From Kosmotogaceae bacterium UBA1373 (lineage in GTDB: Bacteria; Thermotogota; Thermotogae; Petrotogales; Kosmotogaceae): DNA of 12,719 nt. The DNA lies in the NCBI GenBank assembly GCA_002305955.1, contig DBRH01000083.1, positions 1 through 12,719 of the forward strand, read 5' to 3'. Below are positions 7,401 through 12,719 of this stretch, one piece after another. Each line of letters opens with the position of its first letter. The stretch's first letter is position 1. Under the pieces are notes generated by a model. The model made no database searches. It was given only the letters and a program-made list of their open reading frames with translations, and was not told the origin of the DNA. Position numbers and translations under genes: made by a program.

Positions 7401-8906
7401 CTCTATGTACACCAGATTGTCGTCGGGCACCTCTGCGAGATCTACGGTGAACTCTGCTTTGCCGTCGCTTCCGGTGGTGATCTCCCTTCTGACAACGTTG
7501 ATCTTGACTTTCTTCTCTACGGCTTTGCCCTGGTCGATCAGCGTTACGCTCTGTTCGTACCAGGCCTTCACCTCAATTGTTTTGGACACCGGCGTGTCGT
7601 CGTTCAGCCGTGTCTCTATTTTGGCCATCAGCTGTTTGTTGTTGAGCGTGTATTCTGTGACGAAGCCGAAGGTGCCCTGCACGATCTTGAAATCCACCGT
7701 GGTGCGCGACTGCATTCCCGTATCGTCGGACACAGTGACGACCGCGTAGTAGTAACCGGGATCCAGCGGACCGTTGTAGCCTATGACCGTCTCGCCGACA
7801 CCGTCGAGTCTGGCCGTCCCGTTGTCTATGTACTGGCCGCCTTTGTATATCGTGTAATCGACCTTTCCCAGCGACACCGGATCGCCGAAATAGTACTGGG
7901 ATTTCACGTCTATGCTGACGGCCTCGCCTTTCTTGAAGACTTTGGCGGTCGCTTCGGCCGTGGTGAAGAAGGTGGGCTTCTTATAGTCGGCTATCTGGAA
8001 GTAGTAGTAATCTTCGTTCCCCTCCCAGCGCACTATGATTCTGTACGAACCCCTGGTGATCTCCGAATAAGTTTTGAAAGATGAGTCGATAGAACCCAGT
8101 TCGTCGGGAGTGAGGTTTTCTTTGTACACCGAGCGGTTGAGAGGATCGGTTATCTCGACCTCTACCGGACCCAGTTTCGGGATCTTATAACCCTCCGGAG
8201 TGATCTCCCTTATGAAAGACCTGAAGTTTACGGTCTCTCCGGCTTTGTACGCCGGTCTGTCGGTGAAAGTCATGGATACGTATCTGGAAGGCAGGTAGTA
8301 ATCGTACTCCCCGGGCTTCCAGAGGAGCGAACCGTAAGGCGACTGAACCAGAACGGCCTCGCCGCTCTCCGGAAGCGAATCGAACACGAAGAGCCCGTCT
8401 TCGGCCTTCCCTATTAGAGAGCCGTCCCTGAGTCTGTAAAGAGAGAAATCTTTGATAAAGATGGAATCCTCCCTTGTCCAGAGCCTCAACATCGCTCCTT
8501 TTTCGTGTTTGAGCAACTGCGCCCCCACGGTCCGGTAGCTAGTCATCACTTTAGCCGTTTTCGATTCGGAAGTGACCACCAGTAGCCTGAGTCCTTTCAT
8601 GCTATCTACCGGCAGGGTCAACCTCTGATTCTCTTTAACGGTCTGCCTGATCGCATAGAGCGGATCGCCCGAGATCCCGACATCGCCGATCGTCAGGGCT
8701 CCCGTCAGGTCTTCTTGATCGAGGCTGTACACCTTGATGTCGATGTAGCCATCTGTTTTGTCGGTATAGATCGTCGGAAGATTGTCCAGTGAGTAGATTT
8801 CGATGAAAAAGCCATCGAATCTGTAGCCATACTGCTGGATCTGAAACGCCTGTACCGCGGTGATCGCGGAAACTAACAGGAGCAGGAGAACGATGATTCT
8901 CTTCAT
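4434..8906 (-). CDS. Bacterial alpha-2-macroglobulin with thioester motif
   Basis: This 1490-aa exported protein belongs to the bacterial alpha-2-macroglobulins, which trap proteases. A protease cuts the bait region, the protein changes shape and a reactive Cys-Gln thioester captures the attacker. A signal peptide covers about the first 18 residues, with cleavage likely after AVQA and no lipobox Cys. An MG2-like domain (RPAYKAGETVNFRSFIRE) lies near 215-300. A flexible Pro/Ala/Gly/Ser-rich bait-like stretch is near 710-745, directly before the typical ARKLFSDSALW and TDEAGRAEL segments. The thioester domain (about 930-1230) contains YPYGCVEQ with Cys958 and Gln961, and later DGGWGWW. A C-terminal macroglobulin domain ends with FLIPAVQAWAMYD. 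I chose the ATG at 8906 because GGAGG sits 6 nt before it; the GTG at 8912 abuts that site. The gene starts 12 nt after the DUF1175 gene and overlaps the peptidase gene. Confidence 0.93.
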   Translation of the reverse strand: MKRIIVLLLLLVSAITAVQAFQIQQYGYRFDGFFIEIYSLDNLPTIYTDKTDGYIDIKVYSLDQEDLTGALTIGDVGISGDPLYAIRQTVKENQRLTLPVDSMKGLRLLVVTSESKTAKVMTSYRTVGAQLLKHEKGAMLRLWTREDSIFIKDFSLYRLRDGSLIGKAEDGLFVFDSLPESGEAVLVQSPYGSLLWKPGEYDYYLPSRYVSMTFTDRPAYKAGETVNFRSFIREITPEGYKIPKLGPVEVEITDPLNRSVYKENLTPDELGSIDSSFKTYSEITRGSYRIIVRWEGNEDYYYFQIADYKKPTFFTTAEATAKVFKKGEAVSIDVKSQYYFGDPVSLGKVDYTIYKGGQYIDNGTARLDGVGETVIGYNGPLDPGYYYAVVTVSDDTGMQSRTTVDFKIVQGTFGFVTEYTLNNKQLMAKIETRLNDDTPVSKTIEVKAWYEQSVTLIDQGKAVEKKVKINVVRREITTGSDGKAEFTVDLAEVPDDNLVYIELSGAPSGEAEVTDRYSIYVGSYYDYYGSLTLDRITPAAPGSKASLSFFSSSELDLWIIADFSGTFSQFPYHALAGKNAVEVEIPEGYAYESFVLYLVSYKNYQMNYSWMIEVDSPLKDYSVKLITEERYAPGENVNLKVEVTDPDGKPASVGLTVAVVSQAMLSLFEGDQDYWKGSLMNPFYRGFGSITLVDLYYSPYPTIARLGDLLESQPPAAESKMLANEAYGMGDRGGSGEGLTSDVKARKLFSDSALWSVGTFTDEAGRAELAFVVPEDLDTWTVRALASDMGGGFSYARSSFETWKPMTVSSFLPEFLIAGDKVQLVFSVKNNTDSQMPVLSGFYVDGKVIEEKGSTVPAFQSSTFRYEVNVPDLEASQKDEKLTVKFVVEGSRGSDGVEYEIPVKPRFTYVRFGELDFLNGERTLEFSANSVGWITVASTIDPILLEAIRYLVDYPYGCVEQTMSRFLPAVAASKLLESADEAFADRVKVVTDQSLERLYGYQHYDGGWGWWRDDQTDAFMTAYVMYGFYLAMENGYEINSDVIRMGYSAMKDLHSSSPDPFLQYVIALFSRKLRDPISAIVDYKSDVPSMILSSLTAKVFNLNERAKSLFDEAMSYVDLESDKPIKGSSFNYFFDETVTLSFLLKAAVNLQISPDAIGAISRKLLTMGDGSYWYRTASTALAVASLASFSSSLSSDAEITVTANGSPIEAGSNGTSLTFAIVPGVMTIKTTGLVAVSINGESAIPAEEVKPSESGIGLERILRRKLSVPMDNTYVLTTPQLDSPYVVASLKLLSPDEVEGLEIDVARQLEGMELAVVDGELMLGSYHLGLKIYEGEIMGSTPEGFVLKTVESDYYLSGVEIYLMTLKPQSPVKAGETVISEVRVNIPENAPYIVVEDMLPSTGIAIEENPEGDMLGFSKFYYFDYWWGYTFREDRFDRVAFFFRYGGEFVTRTTWRVLTTGEFLIPAVQAWAMYDGQYSANTSSILLKVE

Positions 8907-8918
8907 TTTCACCCTCCA

Positions 8919-9908
8919 TCACATCCGGGGTAACCACTTGAAGCTGTAAACCCCAAGAAAGTATTCGTTGTTGTTTATAGGCAACCATTGATAAGGCATC
9001 ATTCTCATATAGTCATCCAAACTCCAGACCTTCAAAGAGCCGCTGTCGCCAGGTGAAAGGGGACCCGTGTGGTAGATCAATCCATCGCCGGTGTATATCA
9101 TGGAGTGAAAAGTAGAAGGTGAGGGGTGATGGAAAAAGATAATATCTCCGGGTCTGGCCGACGCGATGTCTCTGCCCCTATATACCATATTACTCCTGAC
9201 GAGGTTGTAAGCATCGGCAAAGTAAGTGAATTGCCCTGCCGAATCTATGAAAAGCTTCGGCCCCACGATCGGAATGGCAGGATAGTTGTACCTGGTAACA
9301 TCGGGAAGGCTCGTCAGGTCTATACCGGTCTTTTCAAACCAAAGACGTGTGTCTATTCCCGTCTCCCCGAACCAGTTATCGTCGTGAACCTTCAACGCCT
9401 CTCTCGCCGCGAATCTTATAAGGCCCGAGCAGTCTCTCTCCTGATCGCTCCACCGCCCAGAGAACTGTATGGCCTGATAGGCCGCGATGTTTACGAACCA
9501 TGCCCTGAAGCACCAGGCGTCGTTCGAATCGAGAACTAGCATATCCGGGAAGCCGTCGGAATTCTCATCCACGAAACCTTCGAAGTCCAGCGAAACGACT
9601 TTTCTGGCCTTGAAGAGGCCGTCATATTCGACCACTATCACGGCGTCGGGATCGTCGGCCGTGAAGAGGTAGCTGACCGTCCCCTCTCCGGCTTGAAAAT
9701 CGAGAAGGCTGGCTCCACGAGAATAAGCCAGCACCGGACGCTCCAGACCGGATACGGGAACCTCCAGAGAAAAACTCTCTCCGCGTCGAATAGCCTTTTC
9801 CGTGACTGCAATAGCGCTGAAATCGCCCTTCAGAACGAGAAAACCCGAAGAAACGGCGACTGTGACGGAAAAAAGCAAAAAGAGATATAGAATCTCGGTA
9901 CGTTTCAT
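8919..9908 (-). CDS. DUF1175 (YfaT-like) exported protein with NlpC/P60-like Cys-His core
   Basis: This 329-aa protein has an N-terminal signal or anchor (hydrophobic 6-24). DUF1175 proteins are the usual neighbours of YfaS/MagD-type macroglobulins, and this gene lies 12 nt upstream of one. The N-terminal part (30-105) looks like a small beta domain. Next comes DENSDGFPD (114-122), which fits a DxNxDGxxD calcium loop. The C-terminal half carries ERDCSGLIRFA (Cys160), ARPGDIIFFHH (251-261) and FHSMIYTGDGLIYHTG (His268, His280). In order and wording these parallel the Cys, PGD-FF and His blocks of NlpC/P60 cysteine peptidases. I infer an active envelope Cys-His enzyme acting on peptidoglycan or on the macroglobulin; no activity is known to me for the family. 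The start is the ATG at 9908, with GGGGAG 6 nt upstream. It is the first gene of the probable operon. Confidence 0.88.
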   Translation of the reverse strand: MKRTEILYLFLLFSVTVAVSSGFLVLKGDFSAIAVTEKAIRRGESFSLEVPVSGLERPVLAYSRGASLLDFQAGEGTVSYLFTADDPDAVIVVEYDGLFKARKVVSLDFEGFVDENSDGFPDMLVLDSNDAWCFRAWFVNIAAYQAIQFSGRWSDQERDCSGLIRFAAREALKVHDDNWFGETGIDTRLWFEKTGIDLTSLPDVTRYNYPAIPIVGPKLFIDSAGQFTYFADAYNLVRSNMVYRGRDIASARPGDIIFFHHPSPSTFHSMIYTGDGLIYHTGPLSPGDSGSLKVWSLDDYMRMMPYQWLPINNNEYFLGVYSFKWLPRM

Positions 9909-10091
9909 TGCTATCTCCCCTCAGAAATCGCGATAATCAAAAATCTTCACAGTTTATAAGACTTTCACCGCGCCGATTGGTTCACAACAATTCCGGCGAA
10001 GATCCTCCTTAACCTGTCACCTCTAGTCTCTGGTAGCCCTCTAACGTCTAAGAACGCTGTAGAACTCCCGATGACCTTTTCCCACTATCCT
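9909..10091. other. Intergenic region upstream of the macroglobulin operon
   Basis: This gap of 183 nt should hold the promoter of the DUF1175-macroglobulin-peptidase unit and the end of the rapZ transcript. On the minus strand there is a TATAAA (9958-9953), but no acceptable -35 box at 16-19 nt. I saw no T-run terminator after rapZ. The part at about 10015-10080 does not read as protein and has no obvious hairpin. Confidence 0.5.
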
Positions 10092-10979
10092 TTAAATCTC
10101 GCTGTTGTTACGGTGTTTTTTCTGTTCTCTGTGGTCTATCGAGAGTTTCAGGTCCGGTGATTTCAGAGCCTCGTAGAGTCTTTCGGCGATATATACTGAC
10201 CTGTGTCGGCCGCCGGTGCATCCCACCGCTATTTTGACCGAGTTTCTCCCGCTTCCGGCGAAGCCTTCGATGGTCATTTTACAGAGGTTGAGAACGGCTT
10301 GGAAGTACTTTTCGAGTCCGGGAAAGGTCTCCAGATATTCCTGGACCTCCCTGTCCATTCCGGTCAGCTCCGTGAGGTTTTCGTGGTAGTAGGGATTGGG
10401 AAGGAACCTGACATCGAAGATTAGGTTTGCGTCGTGCGGTATGCCCTGGTTGTAAGAGAAGCTTTCGATCTCGACCTTCATAGGTGGCAGTTTGTAGCCG
10501 CGGTTACGGATGATGGAGATTATGGCTTCCTTCATTTCCTTCATGTCCATGGTTGAGGTGTTAAGAATATAATCGCAGTGGTCTTTCAACTGATTCATGA
10601 TACTCCGCTCTTTTTGTATCGCCTTTTCCAGTTCCTGTTCCTCCTGGAGGGGATGAGCCCTCCTGGTTTTTTGGTACCGGTAATACAGTACGTCGTCATC
10701 CGCGTCGAGAAAGATAGAGAGTATGTTGACCCCCCTATCTTTCAAAGCAAGCAGGCTTTTGCGAAGCTTATCCATCCCCCCGAACTTTTTCGCCGTCCTT
10801 ATATCCATGACGAAGGCGCTTTTTTCAACCGAGTGTTCGTTTATCATACCTACGAGTTGCTCGATCATAGTCGGGGGAACGTTATCCATGCAGAAGAAGC
10901 CGAAATCCTCCAGCACGTCTATGGCCGAAGACTTGCCGGCGCCCGACATGCCGGTTACGATAACAATGCTTGAAGACAT
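10092..10979 (-). CDS. rapZ: RapZ/YvcJ-family nucleotide-binding protein (RNase adapter)
   Basis: This 295-aa protein is full length for the family. The Walker A loop GMSGAGKS (10-17) opens the N-terminal P-loop domain. DVLEDFGFFCMDNVPP (21-36) follows and is highly characteristic. The acidic FLDADDDVL (90-98) and the YYRYQKTRRAHPL stretch come next. The C-terminal domain has FDVRFLPNPYY (188-198) and GCTGGRHRSV (253-262), the family hallmark. In E. coli RapZ guides RNase E to the small RNA GlmZ and so controls amino-sugar synthesis; in Bacillus YvcJ binds and hydrolyses nucleotides. The role in this organism is unknown. The ATG at 10979 has GGGGAG 8 nt upstream. The common partners yvcK and whiA do not flank it here, and it reads away from the divergent methyltransferase gene. 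Confidence 0.95.
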   Translation of the reverse strand: MSSSIVIVTGMSGAGKSSAIDVLEDFGFFCMDNVPPTMIEQLVGMINEHSVEKSAFVMDIRTAKKFGGMDKLRKSLLALKDRGVNILSIFLDADDDVLYYRYQKTRRAHPLQEEQELEKAIQKERSIMNQLKDHCDYILNTSTMDMKEMKEAIISIIRNRGYKLPPMKVEIESFSYNQGIPHDANLIFDVRFLPNPYYHENLTELTGMDREVQEYLETFPGLEKYFQAVLNLCKMTIEGFAGSGRNSVKIAVGCTGGRHRSVYIAERLYEALKSPDLKLSIDHREQKKHRNNSEI

Positions 10980-11058
10980 TCATACCACTCCCCTGGATAA
11001 TGTTATAAACAAACAGAAATATACTAAGAATGAAAAAGAGAGCCGATCCCTCGTGTTG

Positions 11059-11064
11059 ATTATA
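11059..11064 (-). promoter_or_regulatory. Candidate -10 box for rapZ
   Basis: A perfect TATAAT lies on the minus strand about 80 nt before the rapZ ATG. No convincing -35 box is 16-18 nt upstream. A second option, TATAAC, lies nearer the gene in an AT-rich stretch. The site is weak evidence only. Confidence 0.3.
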
Positions 11065-11124
11065 CAATGATTAAGGAGATAGAGATCAGAATCGTGGTCG
11101 GAAAGACACTCCAATTCCAATTCT

Positions 11125-11153
11125 TTGAACCCGCAATTCTGTTACACTATAAG
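11125..11153 (+). promoter_or_regulatory. Promoter of the methyltransferase unit
   Basis: TTGAAC (11125-11130), a 17-nt spacer and TATAAG (11148-11153) form a good sigma-70-type match. An overlapping extended -10 (TG at 11140-11141, then TACACT at 11143-11148) is an alternative. Either would place the transcript start only about 9-15 nt before the ATG, giving a very short leader. Confidence 0.5.
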
Positions 11154-11168
11154 CTAGAGGTGAATTGA

Positions 11169-11978
11169 ATGAACAGAAACGATAAAGCTTTTCCGTTCGA
11201 CCGGATAGCGCAGACATATTCGCAGTTCAGATATCCCAACGAAAAATTGGTCGAGCATATCTTCAACAGAGTGCGTTACGCCGATAACATTCTAGAAGCG
11301 GGATGCGGACCTGCAGATTACCTTTCGATACTTTCCGAGCTTCTCAACGCCCGCGGTTACGGCTTCGACATAAGTCAAAACATGATAGAAGAAGCGAAAA
11401 GAAAGAACTCGAGCCTTGAGTTTATCGTTAGCGATGCGCAGGAACCGTTTCCTTACGGTGACGGCAGTTTCGACTTCGTCTTCAATATAAACCTGGTCCA
11501 CTACCTCTCCGAACTGGACAACCTCTTCAGAGAGAGTTACAGAGTCCTTATGTACGACGGCAGCGCCCTAACCGTCACGGACTCCTGTCAGGATATCGAA
11601 GACAGAACACTGACACATTACTTCCCCGAGGTGCTGGAAATCGACAGAAAGAGATACCCTGGCAACTCGGCCATAATGAGCGCCATGAAACAGGCGGGCT
11701 TCGAGGGGATCTACACGACCAAGGTCAAGACCACTTTCGAGTTCAAAAGCCAGCATTACGAACAGTACAGGGAAAGGGCTTACTCCGCCCTCAGACTGAT
11801 CTCCGACGAGGCTTTCGAGAGGGGTATGAAGAGAGTCGAGAACGACATGGCCGGAGGGCTTGTGATAGGTAAGAAAAGCTACACGCAAATCTGGGGAATA
11901 AAAGTCGAGAAAAGGGAGTTCGATCTTCCTACGATCTTCTCGACGGGTTACCACGAAGGCGGAAACAACTCATTTTGA
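11169..11978 (+). CDS. Class I SAM-dependent methyltransferase
   Basis: This 269-aa protein has the Rossmann methyltransferase motifs in order: motif I ILEAGCGPADYL (41-52), the acidic residue after strand 2 in GYGFDIS (Asp67), SDAQEPFPYGDGSFDFVF (88-105, with Asp89 near the adenine site) and strand 4/5 NLVHYLSEL followed by RVLMYDGSALTVTDS. This is the Methyltransf_11/25 type. The N-terminus (FDRIAQTYSQFRYP) resembles the UbiE/BioC-like start region. The C-terminal 110 residues, which would decide the substrate, match nothing I recognise, so the substrate is left open. The start is the ATG at 11169, with GAGGTGA 5 nt upstream. The next gene begins 13 nt after its stop, so the two form an operon. 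Confidence 0.9.
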   Translation: MNRNDKAFPFDRIAQTYSQFRYPNEKLVEHIFNRVRYADNILEAGCGPADYLSILSELLNARGYGFDISQNMIEEAKRKNSSLEFIVSDAQEPFPYGDGSFDFVFNINLVHYLSELDNLFRESYRVLMYDGSALTVTDSCQDIEDRTLTHYFPEVLEIDRKRYPGNSAIMSAMKQAGFEGIYTTKVKTTFEFKSQHYEQYRERAYSALRLISDEAFERGMKRVENDMAGGLVIGKKSYTQIWGIKVEKREFDLPTIFSTGYHEGGNNSF

Positions 11979-11991
11979 AGGGGGTTTCGAA

Positions 11992-12528
11992 GTGAAAAAG
12001 TTGCTGCTAATTCCGGTACTGGTACTATCGGCCATGGTGTTTTCTATCGCGTTCAACGTGGGAATAGGTTTCAATCTTGACATGTCCTCAGGTTCGCTGG
12101 AGACGCCGGTCTTCGCCGAGCTGTCGGTGGGCACGCCTCTAATCAGGGGAGTGGTGCAGTCCTACATCTTCTCCTTCAACTGGTCCAGCTTCGTGGTGAA
12201 GGGGTACAGCATTCTCGACCACTCCTCCATCGGATTGGTCGCCACGCCGGGCGTCTTCAACAACTTCTACGTACGGCTGCAACTGTACTGGTCGCTGAGC
12301 CATCTTTTCCAGATAATCGAAGGCTCCAGAAAGCCTCAAGGCACACCTCTCTATTCAAGGATAGGCTTTGGCTCCTATATCGGCAAATTCATGCTGGATG
12401 GGGGGTTCGCCGGTTACTGGATACTCGAACCATTCAGCGCGGTTCCCTTCGCCAGGCCATATCTGGCGCTCAATTACAGCTTTTTTACCGGCGTTCAACC
12501 GGTGTCGCTCACCGGCGAAGAGTTTTAA
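11992..12528 (+). CDS. Small exported protein, probably an outer-membrane beta-barrel
   Basis: This 178-aa protein starts at a GTG with GAAGGGGG about 7 nt upstream. It has a signal peptide (MKK, then a hydrophobic run to about residue 20, cleavage near FS-IA). The mature part is rich in alternating polar and aromatic/aliphatic residues in short strands (FNVGIGFNLDM, VQSYIFSFNWSSFVVKGY, NFYVRLQLYWSLS, SRIGFGSYIGKFMLDGGFAGYW, RPYLALNYSFFTG), with glycines and few charges, as in small beta-barrels of about 8 strands. It ends with Phe, as many barrel proteins do, although not within an obvious last strand. I do not recognise a named family. It shares an operon with the upstream methyltransferase, and a terminator follows 33 nt after its stop. 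A surface or envelope ('toga'-type) location is an inference. Confidence 0.75.
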   Translation: MKKLLLIPVLVLSAMVFSIAFNVGIGFNLDMSSGSLETPVFAELSVGTPLIRGVVQSYIFSFNWSSFVVKGYSILDHSSIGLVATPGVFNNFYVRLQLYWSLSHLFQIIEGSRKPQGTPLYSRIGFGSYIGKFMLDGGFAGYWILEPFSAVPFARPYLALNYSFFTGVQPVSLTGEEF

Positions 12529-12561
12529 GCACACCATTTGAAAAGCTTCCCAAAAACCGAG

Positions 12562-12597
12562 AAGAGTCCGCCTGTGTGTCGCCGCGGGCTCTTTTTT
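12562..12597 (+). terminator. Intrinsic terminator of the methyltransferase/barrel operon
   Basis: A 10-bp stem AAGAGTCCGC/GCGGGCTCTT (12562-12571 with 12584-12593, one G-U pair) encloses a 12-nt loop. A run of six T (12592-12597) overlaps the stem end. It is a strong plus-strand terminator; the reverse direction has only a weak T run some 5 nt past the stem. Confidence 0.85.
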
Positions 12598-12603
12598 CAA
12601 GAT

Positions 12604-12719
12604 TCAAAAAGAACCTGCCTCCCTCCATATCGTTCCAAAGACGGCCGTACAGAGCATATATAGAAGAGTTACCACGCCGTGTTTATTCAACGACGATTGG
12701 TCTGCTCCCCTAAAACGAG
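12604..12719 (-). CDS. Possible 3' end of a convergent gene (partial)
   Basis: A minus-strand frame is open from the window edge to a TGA at 12606-12604, giving about 37 residues. It contains a hydrophobic segment (VVTLLYMLCTAVFGTIW) and ends REAGSF. The frame uses AGG, ATA and other codons in the style of the window, and it would converge on the terminator. A frame this short stays open by chance fairly often, and I recognise no family, so this is a weak call. Confidence 0.3.
   Translation of the reverse strand, partial: RFRGADQSSLNKHGVVTLLYMLCTAVFGTIWREAGSF

Noticed and set aside
9953..9987. Promoter for the macroglobulin operon (TTGTGA and TATAAA)
   Set aside because: The two boxes are 23 nt apart, too far for a sigma-70-type promoter, and no better -35 box is visible.
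11067..11168. Plus-strand mini-ORF of 33 codons ending directly at the methyltransferase ATG
   Set aside because: It has no ribosome binding site, the methyltransferase promoter lies inside it, and its product is unremarkable. Its being in frame with the methyltransferase is probably chance.

Overview
The window is 12.7 kb of bacterial DNA at roughly even G+C by eye. It carries ten protein-coding genes I can support, one tRNA gene and one weak partial ORF at the right edge. It looks like a member of the Thermotogota (Mesotoga/Kosmotoga-like). This is an inference from frequent AGA/AGG (Arg) and ATA (Ile) codons, strong GGAGG/GGTGA ribosome binding sites, GTG and TTG start candidates, and the gene content. 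No single gene proves it. I saw no insertion sequence, CRISPR array, integrase or phage gene. Codon style looks uniform, and no gap between genes exceeds about 190 bases.

From 1 to 10979 everything is on the minus strand. In transcription order: (i) rapZ (10979-10092), a P-loop nucleotide-binding/RNase-adapter protein. (ii) An extracytoplasmic block: a DUF1175/YfaT-like protein with an NlpC/P60-like Cys-His signature (9908-8919), a bacterial alpha-2-macroglobulin (8906-4434) with an intact Cys-Val-Glu-Gln thioester motif, and a small exported HExxH (gluzincin, peptidase-MA-like) metallopeptidase (4437-3895) that overlaps the macroglobulin stop codon by ATGA. (iii) Two small integral membrane proteins, DUF6512 (3813-3274) and DUF3147 (3201-2851). 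(iv) A long, animal-type urocanate hydratase (2692-698), closely followed by a COG1751 pyruvate-kinase C-terminal-domain-like protein (692-117). (v) tRNA-Ala(CGC) (76-1) with its own promoter.

From 11125 rightward the strand switches. A SAM-dependent methyltransferase (11169-11978) and a small exported, probably beta-barrel protein (11992-12528) form a two-gene unit that ends at a clear intrinsic terminator (12562-12597). A minus-strand reading frame runs off the right edge (12604-12719) and may be the 3' end of a convergent gene.

The most interesting part is 3895-9908. It resembles the yfaS-yfaT (mag) type of macroglobulin locus because of the DUF1175 neighbour. However, the macroglobulin keeps the thioester that E. 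coli YfaS lacks, and the third gene is a translationally coupled metallopeptidase rather than the usual DUF2138/DUF2300/DUF2135 genes. I read it as a compact envelope protease-trap module that carries its own two enzymes.
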